Shown here: positions 1 through 6,488 of the stretch, piece after piece
Position numbering within the stretch: the first letter of the stretch is position 1
How the letters are laid out: each line of letters begins with the position of its first letter
Origin: Candidatus Bathyarchaeota archaeon
GTDB taxonomy: Archaea; Thermoproteota; Bathyarchaeia; TCS64
Length of the DNA: 14,078 bases
Direction: 5' to 3'
Assembly: GCA_030593155.1 (NCBI GenBank)
Contig: JAUVHT010000008.1
Span: forward strand, 1-14,078
Notes under the pieces: model-generated
What the model saw: only the letters and a program-made list of their open reading frames with translations
Databases searched by the model: none
What the model was told of the DNA's origin: nothing
Made by a program: the position numbers and the translations under genes

Positions 1-777
1 CCTGAAGTCGCCCGTGACGAAGGCCTGGGGGATAAAGTCCACCACCAGCTTGTCGCATCTCTCTATGACGCTGGTCATGAGCTCCCGTTTGGCCCCGGTG
101 TCTGCTCCGATCGCCGACACATGGCAGCCCTTCTTGAGCCAGACTCCGTCGATGAAGGCTTTGGGGCTCGGGGTGCAGGTGATGACGATGTCGCTGCCCT
201 CCACAGCCTCCTTCGCCGAGTCTACTGGGACGAATTTTACGCCGGAGTACTTCTCATTCATCTCATCGACGAAGGCCTTCTTCGCCTCGGGGATGATGTC
301 ATAGACCTTGATTTTCTCGACGCCGGGGCGGACCTCCATGAGGCCCATGAGCTGGCTCCTGCCCTGGACGCCGAGGCCGCAGAGGCCGACCTCCTTGCTG
401 TCCTCGCGGCTCAGGTACTTGATGCCGGTGGCCCCGGCGGCCCCGGTCCTGAGGGCGGTGACGTAGGTGCCGTCCATGATGGCGAGGGGCAGGCCGTTCT
501 CGGGGCTATTCAGCACGATCCTAGCATTGACGGCTGGCAGGCCATACGCCTGCTTGTTCCCGGGGTGGACAGTGACGAGCTTGGTCCCGGCGGCGTCGAG
601 GCCGGGCATGTAGGCGGGCATCGCGATGAGGACCCCCTTGTCGAAGTGGAGGTAGACCCTGGCGGGCATCTCGATGTTCTCGTTTCCCATCTCCCTGAAG
701 GCGCTCTCCACCGCCTCCAGGGTGCTCTTCATGTCGAGGATCGACTTGACCTCGTCCTGGGTGAGGTATAATGTCAT
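1..777 (-). CDS. Ornithine cyclodeaminase / mu-crystallin family, alanine dehydrogenase-like (3' end cut by window edge)
   Basis: This minus-strand frame starts with ATG at 777 and stays open to base 1, giving 259 residues of a family usually about 320-330 long, so the C-terminus lies outside the window. The N-terminal half has the family's substrate pocket, with K66 and the segment GTYVTALRTGAAGATGIKYL at about 103-122, which contains the conserved Arg and Gly run. A Rossmann NAD(P) fold follows, with GLCGLGVQG at about 131-139, and then SAIGADTGAKREL near 230. Family members deaminate ornithine to proline or reversibly convert alanine to pyruvate with NAD; archaeal forms are often alanine dehydrogenases. 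The sequence alone does not settle the substrate. A GGAG sits about 7 bases before the ATG, and the gene follows the GPN GTPase after 48 bases, so it may be co-transcribed or use a weak AT-rich box near 809-816. Confidence 0.93.
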   Translation of the reverse strand, partial: MTLYLTQDEVKSILDMKSTLEAVESAFREMGNENIEMPARVYLHFDKGVLIAMPAYMPGLDAAGTKLVTVHPGNKQAYGLPAVNARIVLNSPENGLPLAIMDGTYVTALRTGAAGATGIKYLSREDSKEVGLCGLGVQGRSQLMGLMEVRPGVEKIKVYDIIPEAKKAFVDEMNEKYSGVKFVPVDSAKEAVEGSDIVITCTPSPKAFIDGVWLKKGCHVSAIGADTGAKRELMTSVIERCDKLVVDFIPQAFVTGDFR

Positions 778-825
778 ATAATCTCCGAGAGGATTAGGGG
801 CTCCCCGGATTTAACAGTTTCACGG

Positions 826-1584
826 TTAGGTGGTGAAGGGCTCACCGGCCATGAACACCCTTGAGATCTCGGAGTAGAGCCTGTTGAAGCCCAGGTTGGT
901 CCTGGTGGAGAAGGGGATCGGGGCGAACTCGACCCCGAGGCGGTTGATGACCTCCATCATGTCCTGGCTGAGGAGCCTGTTCAGCCCCGTCAGGCGGCTG
1001 TTGATGGCCTCCTCCAAGTTGGCGATGTCCTCCGCCCAGCCCTCCATCTCCTCCAGCTCGTCGTGCAGTATGTCGGCCTTTGAGAGGACTGAGATCTGGG
1101 GTAGCAGGAACCGGCTGTTTATGGCCGAGGCCAGGAACATGTTCATCACGTAGTTTAGGGGGTCCCGGCAGAAGCTGGCGTCGAAGAGGTATAGGACCCC
1201 CTTCCCCTCGTCCGATATATCCTCGGCGATCCGGGCGCCGACGTCCCTGAAGGCGAACATCTCCAGCTGGCCGGGGGTGTCGACCAGGACTACGTCGGGG
1301 CCGAAGTCGTCGATGTCCGATGAGAGCTGTTCGGTGATCTCCAGCATCAGTTCGCTGGCCAGCATAAGCCCCCCGTTGGGGCCGAGGCCGTACTCCTCCA
1401 TGAGGGCCTCCACCCTGATGTAGTCCCGCACGTCGACGTTGGCCGAGTAGGGGATGGTTATCGCCCCGGGGTCCAGGTTGACGGCCATGGCGTTCTCCCC
1501 CTGCATCTCCAACCATCTGGTGAAGGCCCCTGTGAGCTCGGACTTGCCCGAGCCGGCGGTGCCCAAGACGAAGATCAGGAACAA
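826..1584 (-). CDS. GPN-loop GTPase (archaeal Gpn family)
   Basis: The 252-residue protein has every GPN-loop GTPase mark: P-loop GTAGSGKS at residues 8-15, NLDPG at 36-40, the diagnostic GPN triplet at 68-70, the G3 motif DTPGQ at 102-106 and the G4 motif SKAD at 168-171 (usually NKAD). The length matches the archaeal single-domain proteins. Eukaryotic relatives help assemble and import RNA polymerase II. The archaeal role is less clear, and the enzyme is a cytoplasmic homodimer. Translation must begin at a TTG (1582-1584): the next in-frame codon upstream that matters is a TAG at 1600-1602, and no ATG or GTG lies between it and the P-loop. A GGTGG just upstream can serve as the ribosome site. 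The start lies 15 bases after the ino1 stop, so the two are almost certainly co-transcribed. Confidence 0.95.
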   Translation of the reverse strand: MFLIFVLGTAGSGKSELTGAFTRWLEMQGENAMAVNLDPGAITIPYSANVDVRDYIRVEALMEEYGLGPNGGLMLASELMLEITEQLSSDIDDFGPDVVLVDTPGQLEMFAFRDVGARIAEDISDEGKGVLYLFDASFCRDPLNYVMNMFLASAINSRFLLPQISVLSKADILHDELEEMEGWAEDIANLEEAINSRLTGLNRLLSQDMMEVINRLGVEFAPIPFSTRTNLGFNRLYSEISRVFMAGEPFTT

Positions 1585-1599
1585 GCGTCCACCCTTCCG

Positions 1600-2646
1600 C
1601 TACCCTTTGATGAAATCTCTGAAGCTCCTGTGGGCCTCGGCGAGGCCGTACCTCTCGGGGGGCCTCTTGAAGCCGTAGGCGCAGAGAGGCAGTATCGGGC
1701 CCCCCAGACCCCTCGCGGAGGCGATTTTGAGCCCCCTGATGACGTCTAGGAGGATGGCACCGGCGTTGGGGGCGTCGACGGTGTTCAGCTTCAGGTCCAT
1801 GGTGAAGGGGGCGCCTCCGAAGTAGCTTCCCTTGAACCAGAAGAAGCTGTCCCTCTTGTTCTCTAGGAAGTCGACGTAGTCTGTGGAGCCCGAGACCAAG
1901 GGGAAGTCGTATGGGACTGAGGCGGAGACGGCGGATGTCTTGATGTCCCTCTTCAGGTCTCGGGTCTTCCAGAGGGTGTTCACGGACTCGGCGCCGCCCC
2001 CGACGTCTAGCTGGTAGCTCTCGTCGATCCTGACGCCCCTCTCGTGGAGGAACTCAAGGAGGCCGATGTGGATCACCGTGGCCCCTATCTGGTCCATTAG
2101 ATCGTCGCCCACCAGAGGGACTCCAGCTTTCTTGTATTTTTCGGAGGTGTCTGGGTCGCTAGCTACAGGCGACGGAGTGGCGTTCAGGTAGGCGCATCCC
2201 GCCGCCAGGGCGGCTTCGGCGTAGAACCTCGAGGCGTCAATCGAGCTACCTGAAACCAAGTTGACAAGGATATCCGCCTTTGTCTCCCTGAGCACATCGG
2301 CGACATCTGCGGCCGGGGTTGAAGCGGGTTCCACCAGCCCCTCCCCCTCGTCCCCCAGGTCATCCATGATGGGCCCCATCTGCACGGCCACCCCCAAGGC
2401 TGGGACGGATATCATCTTCGGGGTCTTGTTCGGCTTGGAGAAGATGGCCTCGGACAGGTCTCTCCCAACTTTCCGTCTGTCGATGTCGAAGGCCGCGACG
2501 AAGTCAATGTCCGAGATCGAATGGCCCCCCACTTCCTCGTGGATGAGGCCGACGGCCCCTCCGTTGTCATTGTAATAGTGGACGCCCTGAACGAGCGCCG
2601 AGCAGCAGTTTCCGACCCCCGCAATTGCGACCCTGATCTTTCCCAT
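1600..2646 (-). CDS. ino1: Inositol-1-phosphate synthase (Ino1 family)
   Basis: The 348-residue protein matches the prokaryotic Ino1 family along its length. It has an N-terminal Rossmann motif GVGNC at residues 10-14, the NAD-site segment LVNLVSGSS near 127-135, NATPSP at 155-160, GDDLMDQIGAT at 180-190, and the C-terminal signature LKLNTVDAPNAG near 285-296 followed by GGPILP. Ino1 turns glucose-6-phosphate into inositol-1-phosphate with bound NAD. In archaea the product feeds archaetidylinositol head groups or di-inositol phosphate solutes. The family's GDDxKSQ lysine is Met184 here, while lysines in DIKTSAV (K236) and LKLN (K286) remain. A TATA-like box at 2695-2702 and a G-rich stretch before the ATG indicate its own promoter. 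The GPN GTPase gene follows after 15 bases. Confidence 0.93.
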   Translation of the reverse strand: MGKIRVAIAGVGNCCSALVQGVHYYNDNGGAVGLIHEEVGGHSISDIDFVAAFDIDRRKVGRDLSEAIFSKPNKTPKMISVPALGVAVQMGPIMDDLGDEGEGLVEPASTPAADVADVLRETKADILVNLVSGSSIDASRFYAEAALAAGCAYLNATPSPVASDPDTSEKYKKAGVPLVGDDLMDQIGATVIHIGLLEFLHERGVRIDESYQLDVGGGAESVNTLWKTRDLKRDIKTSAVSASVPYDFPLVSGSTDYVDFLENKRDSFFWFKGSYFGGAPFTMDLKLNTVDAPNAGAILLDVIRGLKIASARGLGGPILPLCAYGFKRPPERYGLAEAHRSFRDFIKG

Positions 2647-2694
2647 GAGAGCTTCCCCCGGTTTTATCCTAGATTGTAAATGATGACTGCCCCC

Positions 2695-2702
2695 TTATTT
2701 AA
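2695..2702 (-). promoter_or_regulatory. Probable TATA box for ino1-GPN GTPase operon
   Basis: On the minus strand this reads TTAAATAA. It is centred about 52 bases before the ino1 ATG, which predicts a transcript start near 2672 and a leader of about 26 bases. The leader contains a G-rich run close to the ATG that could bind the ribosome. The spacing fits an archaeal promoter, but there is no experimental support. Confidence 0.45.
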
Positions 2703-2736
2703 CGGAGGCGCTCTGGAGTCGTCGGAAGGGCGCCCC

Positions 2737-3201
2737 TCAGAGGGCCTTGCTCATCACCACGGCGTCCTCGTCGGGGTAGTAAGCCCTAACCCTGCCGAGT
2801 TCCGTGAACCCCAAGCCCTTGTAGAAGCCCCGGGCCGTTGCGTTGGACTCCCGGACCTCCAGGGTCACCCGGGAAGCGTTCGAATCCCGGAACCGCCTCT
2901 CTATCTCCCCCATCAGGAGGGTACCCACGCCGCCCTTCCTTTGCCCTTTCTCGACGGCTATGTTCAGTATGTGGCCCACCTTGAACATGTGGGAGACGCC
3001 GCTGAACATGATCTCCCGGAGCTCCCCGATCACGTATCCCACGATCTCGCCGTCCTCCTCCGCGACGACGAAGAGATCAGGGGCCTTCCTGTGGATGTAC
3101 TGGAAGTTGGCGATGGGCCAGGGATCCGGGAACGAGGTGCCCTCGATCGCTTTGACCCGGGGCAGGTCCTCCTCACGGTACAGCCTGATGGAGAGTGACA
3201 A
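2737..3201 (-). CDS. rimI: GNAT N-acetyltransferase, RimI / archaeal Ard1 type
   Basis: The 154-residue protein is a single GNAT domain of normal RimI length. The acetyl-CoA pyrophosphate loop is RKGGVG at residues 88-93, after the beta-4 segment HILNIAV. The RimI hallmark follows: EVRESNATARGFYKGLGF near 115-132, then YYPDEDAVVM at 141-150. Archaeal members acetylate N-terminal alpha-amino groups of proteins rather than only ribosomal S18. No ATG or GTG is available near the N-terminus. TTG codons at 3199-3201 and 3211-3213 are the only plausible starts; the second would add four residues (MNRS). A palindromic CTTTAAAG at 3234-3241, overlapping the stop of the upstream glycosyltransferase gene, would place transcription near the earlier TTG, suggesting a leaderless message. 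The choice between the two TTGs is open. Confidence 0.92.
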   Translation of the reverse strand: MSLSIRLYREEDLPRVKAIEGTSFPDPWPIANFQYIHRKAPDLFVVAEEDGEIVGYVIGELREIMFSGVSHMFKVGHILNIAVEKGQRKGGVGTLLMGEIERRFRDSNASRVTLEVRESNATARGFYKGLGFTELGRVRAYYPDEDAVVMSKAL

Positions 3202-3235
3202 GATCGGTTCAAGGGATCAGGGATTCGTTTTCGCT

Positions 3236-4270
3236 TTAAAGATTCTGGCGGGTCTTCTGCCCCAGCTCCTTGAGCAACTGGGATACACCCCCCAGGGTGA
3301 AGAATATCCCCCGGGCAATGTCCAGAATCGGATAGAGGATCAGCTTTCTAAGGCTGCGGGTTCTGAGGGAAGTCTCTATGTAGAAGGGCATAAGGATCGC
3401 AAAGATGATCGCTGCGAAATTCACACCAAGCCTTATGGGCCACCAGCTCTTCAGCCAGATGCCGAAGAATATGAGGAAGATCTCCGTGCTGATAGCGAAG
3501 GTCGAGGTTATAAGGTAGCTCGTGAACCAGCCCGCGAGCTTGCTGGCCCTCTTGGTGATTATCAGGAGGGTGCCCCCCCGCCCGTACTTGAAGTGCTGCC
3601 CCAGCATCTCTCTGAGGTGAGTCCTGTGCTGGTGGTAGACGTAGACCTCGGGGTCCAGGATTATCTTGAAACCCCGGCTGCCCAGCTTCTCCACGGGGTC
3701 GAGGTCGTCGAAGCCGTATTCTATTCGTTCGTCGAAGTAGTTTATCTTCTCAAGGGCGCTACGCCTGAAGGCCATGTTGCATCCAGCTGGAAAGTTGAGG
3801 AGCAAGAGATCGGTCTCCTCCCTCCTCCACCTGAACCTCGGCTTCGCCTTGAAGAAGGTCTCGTCCATGTATAAGGAGAGGAAGCCCTCCTGGTCGTATC
3901 CTTTCACGAGCCCCCCCACAAAGCTGACGCTGGGATCTCGGAAGTTCTTGGCGATGGACACGACCCATTCCGGTGGGACCACGCAGTCGCCGTCGGTGTA
4001 GGCGATGATCTGACCGGTCGCCAATTTGATGCCTGTGTTCCTCGCGGCGTTGAGCCCCCGCCCCTCCTCGTCGACCAGCAGAACGGGGTACTCCGACACG
4101 ATCTTCCTCGTCCCGTCGGAGGATCTACCGTCGACGACGATGATCTCGAGCTTGTCCCTGTCATAGTCGAGCCTCATCAGGGATTCCATCAGGTCTCGCA
4201 CCGTCCGCGCCGAGTTCTTCACCGGCACGATGACCGAGACCGAGGGATCGGCTCCTAGAGGCTCTTCCAT
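3236..4270 (-). CDS. Family 2 glycosyltransferase with C-terminal membrane segments
   Basis: This 344-residue protein begins with a GT-A fold. It has VSVIVPVKNSARTV at residues 11-24, IIVVDGRSSDGT at 43-54, GLNAARNTG at 72-80, and the metal- and nucleotide-sugar-binding TDGDC, whose DGD is at 93-95. A later FDDLDPVEKL near 197-206 fits the acceptor or catalytic acidic region. The last 100 or so residues contain two long hydrophobic stretches (about 245-300) and a further amphipathic or hydrophobic one near 310-335, so the enzyme is anchored with its catalytic domain in the cytoplasm. It probably transfers a sugar from a nucleotide donor to a lipid carrier or surface glycan; donor and acceptor cannot be read from the sequence. 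A TTTTTAAG box about 30 bases upstream predicts a nearly leaderless transcript. The stop codon overlaps the putative rimI promoter. Confidence 0.93.
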   Translation of the reverse strand: MEEPLGADPSVSVIVPVKNSARTVRDLMESLMRLDYDRDKLEIIVVDGRSSDGTRKIVSEYPVLLVDEEGRGLNAARNTGIKLATGQIIAYTDGDCVVPPEWVVSIAKNFRDPSVSFVGGLVKGYDQEGFLSLYMDETFFKAKPRFRWRREETDLLLLNFPAGCNMAFRRSALEKINYFDERIEYGFDDLDPVEKLGSRGFKIILDPEVYVYHQHRTHLREMLGQHFKYGRGGTLLIITKRASKLAGWFTSYLITSTFAISTEIFLIFFGIWLKSWWPIRLGVNFAAIIFAILMPFYIETSLRTRSLRKLILYPILDIARGIFFTLGGVSQLLKELGQKTRQNL

Positions 4271-4297
4271 CCCATGTCAACAGAACCGAAAATGGGC

Positions 4298-4305
4298 TTA
4301 AAAAC
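4298..4305 (-). promoter_or_regulatory. Probable TATA box for the glycosyltransferase gene
   Basis: On the minus strand this reads TTTTTAAG, centred about 31 bases before the ATG at 4270. It would start the transcript within about 5 bases of the initiation codon, typical of archaeal leaderless genes. The same T5 run could also help end transcription from the sulfatase-like gene 47 bases upstream. Confidence 0.45.
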
Positions 4306-4351
4306 GATGCGCTGCGCAATATTTTCCGGGGATTTCCCCCGTTTTTCGAAG

Positions 4352-5095
4352 CTATTTCACACGCCCCTTGATGAAGGGTATCTTGAAGAGGGACTCGGAG
4401 TATTCTATCATGCTCCTGTTGAAAATCGTCAGGTCGCTCGGGTTGTGGCCCCACCTCAGCGGCCCGAGGAGCTCTCCGTGATCGGATGTTATGATTACCT
4501 GAGACGGATTATCTCGCTCCCTCAACAACGCGAATAGCGGCTCCAGCTTCTCGTCGATGAACTCCACGGCGCGTCTCTGGAACGCGTGGACGGAGGATGG
4601 ACGCTGTATAAGGTAGGGTATCTTCGTCTTCTCTCCGTCGAACATGGGGGTGTGGGTCTCCATCAGCAGCAGGAAGAGAAAGGCGGGTTGGTTCCCCTCC
4701 AGGAACTCGATCGAGTCCGCCACGATAGCCTCCACGGTCGTGGGGCCCTCGTACTTCAACACCTCGTGCAGGGTGAACGAGTTCGTGAATATCCCGTTCA
4801 GGGATATGTCCATCATGGGGATGACCGCGTTCGAGGTCAGGAAAGCGGTCGAGTATCCGTCCTTCTCCATCTCCGAGGGCAGCCACTCCCACTTCCTGTA
4901 CGGGTAGAGGCGGCCCATGTCGAGGCCGATGGGAGAGAAGTTCATCAGGTAGCCCAGGATCGAGGCGGGGGTGAAGCAGGCGAAGCTGTGGGCCATATTC
5001 AGTTCCCCTATGCCCTTCATGTTGGGTGCCTCTGCCTCCTCGAAGGTGTCGTAGCGGCACGAGTCGAGGCAGATGAAGACGTAGTCGGGTTTCAT
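4352..5095 (-). CDS. Sulfatase-like / alkaline phosphatase superfamily hydrolase (5' end uncertain)
   Basis: From the first ATG the protein is 247 residues, short for the superfamily. Visible motifs are YVFICLDSCRYDTF at residues 5-18, whose D11 is the expected first metal ligand, HSFACFTPASI near 36-46 in the usual nucleophile region, METHTP near 148-153, and TSDHGELLG followed by WGHNP near the C-terminus, the second metal-binding cluster. There is no CxPxR sulfatase maturation motif, so a classic formylglycine sulfatase is unlikely. Phosphodiesterase, phosphatase or phosphoglycerol/phosphoethanolamine transferase chemistry is as likely. The true N-terminus is probably further upstream: the same frame stays open with convincing coding content from 5096 to 5230 but has no standard start codon there (see the separate entry for 5096-5242). 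The glycosyltransferase gene follows after 81 bases, suggesting a surface-polymer or lipid head-group role. Confidence 0.85.
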   Translation of the reverse strand: MKPDYVFICLDSCRYDTFEEAEAPNMKGIGELNMAHSFACFTPASILGYLMNFSPIGLDMGRLYPYRKWEWLPSEMEKDGYSTAFLTSNAVIPMMDISLNGIFTNSFTLHEVLKYEGPTTVEAIVADSIEFLEGNQPAFLFLLLMETHTPMFDGEKTKIPYLIQRPSSVHAFQRRAVEFIDEKLEPLFALLRERDNPSQVIITSDHGELLGPLRWGHNPSDLTIFNRSMIEYSESLFKIPFIKGRVK

Positions 5096-5242
5096 TTTGT
5101 TCAGGAACCTTCTGTTGAGGTCTCTCTTGAGCTTGACAAGGCCGTACCAGATGTCTGTCGAGAATTTAATCTCACTATTCCCCCAAATATATTTCGTTTT
5201 TTGGGAGATTAATTTTACGCTAGTTTTGTTTTAGATAGTCAC
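5096..5242 (-). other. In-frame 5' extension of the sulfatase-like gene: strong SD, GTG start, one TAA at codon 4
   Basis: In frame with the ATG at 5095, a GTG lies at 5240-5242, 49 codons upstream, preceded by AAGGAGGAGAT, a near-ideal Shine-Dalgarno at 6-base spacing. The codons are GTG ACT ATC TAA, and after that TAA (5231-5233) the frame is open all the way to the hydrolase. The stretch 5096-5161 reads STDIWYGLVKLKRDLNRRFL and so on, with mostly G or C in third positions, which looks like genuine protein. No ATG, GTG or TTG exists between the TAA and 5095. Possible readings are a recent nonsense mutation, an assembly error, a non-standard start such as ATT, or recoding. Confidence 0.55.
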
Positions 5243-5320
5243 ATATCTCCTCCTTGTGAAACCTTCATCTTTTCAGATGCGCACACAGCTATTGAGGCGT
5301 TTTAATCCAATGCATTACTT

Positions 5321-5328
5321 AATTTATC
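5321..5328 (+). promoter_or_regulatory. Possible TATA box for the UPF0104 membrane protein gene
   Basis: AATTTATC lies about 33 bases upstream of the ATG at 5358. It would start transcription only a few bases before that codon, supporting 5358 rather than the earlier in-frame GTG at 5256. The surrounding sequence is AT-rich, unlike the coding DNA, so the signal is only suggestive. Confidence 0.3.
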
Positions 5329-5357
5329 AGGAAGATCGTATTTTTCCGATAGACGGT

Positions 5358-6392
5358 ATGCCGGTATCGAAAAAACGACGGGGATTGCTCTTCACGTCCG
5401 TTGGCCTGATTATCTTCCTCGTGTACCTGGCCTACTCCAACCCCTTCAGCGTCCTCATGGAGGTGGGGCGCTTCGATCCCTGGATCTTCGCCATGGCGGT
5501 GCTGGTCAACTATGTGGGGCTGTTCTTCTTCTCGGCCTCGTGGTACCTGCTCCTGAGGGCGCTGGGGGTGGGAATCGGCGTCTGGGAGTCAGTCCAGTCG
5601 ATGTTCATCAGCCTCTTCGTGGTCTGGCTTGTACCCATCCCTATGGGGACGGAGATCATCAGGGCCTACCTCGTGAAGGACGAGGAGAACTCGGACATGG
5701 GCAAGGCCATCGCCTCCGTGGTGGTCCACAAGGCCTACTACAACATCGCCTTCGGGCTCCTGATCACCCTGGGGGCGCTGATGGTGACGGTCTTCAGGGG
5801 GGGCCCCATCCCGGTGCGCCCCGAGCTCGTCTTCTTCGTGATCGTCTTCGCCGTGGTATCCAGCGTCATATACGGTCTCTTCCTCAACCCCAACCTCCTC
5901 ATGACGGTCTACCGCAGGAGCCCCAGCTGGGTGAGGAGGAACGTCTTCGACAGGATGGTGGACTCTCGGATGAGGGAGAGGGGCTTCCCGGCGGTGATAG
6001 AGGAGATCGACTCGGCGGTGAGGTCCCTGATGGCCCAACCCCTGAACAACTTCGCCTCCATACTGATGGTGGCCTTCCACTGGAGCACGGGCTCCCTGAC
6101 GGCATACATGGTCGCCCTCTCCCTGGGGACCCCCATCGACTTCTGGGTCATAGTGCTCATCTACGCCCTGATAGAGTTCATCCAGCAGCTGAACGTCTTC
6201 ATCCCAGGCGGACTGGGTATCATCGACGCGAGCCTGACCGGCGCCTTCGTCCTCCTCGGCGTCCCCCTGTCCCTGGCTTCGGCCATCTCCCTCCTGACCA
6301 GGCTGGCGACCTACTGGTTCGAGCTCATCCTGTGCGCCCTGGTCAGTCTCCGCTACGGCTACAAGGAGTCCCTCAAGGAATTATTACAGTGA
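5358..6392 (+). CDS. UPF0104 / LPG-synthase-TM family integral membrane protein
   Basis: From ATG 5358 the protein is 344 residues with about seven to eight hydrophobic helices. It matches the UPF0104 (lysylphosphatidylglycerol synthase transmembrane region, Pfam LPG_synthase_TM) pattern. Signature segments are LVPIPMGTEIIRAYLV in the first half and, near the C-terminus, VFIPGGLGIIDASLTGAF followed by LLGVPLSLASAISLLTRLATYWFEL, where the PGGLG motif and the conserved Arg are typical. In MprF this domain flips aminoacyl-lipids; stand-alone archaeal members have no proven substrate and are treated as flippase-like. The frame is open back to a GTG at 5256, but that stretch is AT-rich and lacks a ribosome site, so I prefer 5358. 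It diverges from the sulfatase-like and glycosyltransferase genes, and a lipid-linked glycan role is inferred from that. Confidence 0.9.
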   Translation: MPVSKKRRGLLFTSVGLIIFLVYLAYSNPFSVLMEVGRFDPWIFAMAVLVNYVGLFFFSASWYLLLRALGVGIGVWESVQSMFISLFVVWLVPIPMGTEIIRAYLVKDEENSDMGKAIASVVVHKAYYNIAFGLLITLGALMVTVFRGGPIPVRPELVFFVIVFAVVSSVIYGLFLNPNLLMTVYRRSPSWVRRNVFDRMVDSRMRERGFPAVIEEIDSAVRSLMAQPLNNFASILMVAFHWSTGSLTAYMVALSLGTPIDFWVIVLIYALIEFIQQLNVFIPGGLGIIDASLTGAFVLLGVPLSLASAISLLTRLATYWFELILCALVSLRYGYKESLKELLQ

Positions 6393-6404
6393 TTATAGTC
6401 CATG

Positions 6405-6410
6405 TTTTTT
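6405..6410 (+). terminator. Possible T-tract terminator after the UPF0104 gene
   Basis: A run of six T begins 13 bases after the stop codon. Archaeal termination often needs only such a tract. No stem-loop accompanies it. Confidence 0.35.
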
Positions 6411-6417
6411 GGGGCGC

Positions 6418-6474
6418 TATATCGCTAGAGATAGACATATATATCACTAGAGATAAAGTATATCACTAGAGATA
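6418..6474 (+). repeat. Three spaced copies of a 16-base CTAG-centred near-palindrome
   Basis: TATATCRCTAGAGATA occurs at 6418-6433 (R is G), 6440-6455 (A) and 6459-6474 (A), with copy starts 22 and 19 bases apart. Each copy is an inverted repeat around CTAG, spoiled only at the base on either side of it; copy 3 extends to the 18-base TATATCACTAGAGATATA. The last copy ends 14 bases before the start of the small membrane gene. Spacing near two helical turns suggests an operator array bound cooperatively on one face of the DNA. The AT-rich copies could also contain the TATA box. Confidence 0.75.
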
Positions 6475-6488
6475 TAGAGGCGAGACGA

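Noticed and set aside
121..771. 216-residue open frame on the plus strand
   Set aside because: It is antisense to the ornithine cyclodeaminase/alanine dehydrogenase gene, has a low-complexity Gly/Asp/Leu/Val-rich product, and arises from GC-rich third positions.
2671..2725. Box C/D guide RNA suggested by ATGATGA at 2672
   Set aside because: No CTGA box D follows at a suitable distance, and the site overlaps the ino1 leader.
2680..3874. Long plus-strand open frames of 172 and 343 codons
   Set aside because: Both are antisense to rimI and the glycosyltransferase, which show clear family motifs. The antisense products have no recognisable domain.
5256..5357. 34-codon extension of the UPF0104 protein from GTG 5256
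   Set aside because: It is AT-rich and has no ribosome site, and its GTG lies within the complement of the divergent gene's Shine-Dalgarno. It cannot be fully excluded.
5540..6469. 309-residue plus-strand frame within the UPF0104 gene
   Set aside because: It is a +2 shadow rich in Gly, Arg, Pro and His; the main frame has membrane helices and the PGGLG motif.
6418..6474. CRISPR array
   Set aside because: The repeats are 16 bases with 3-6 base gaps, only three copies and no spacers of proper length; they fit an operator array.
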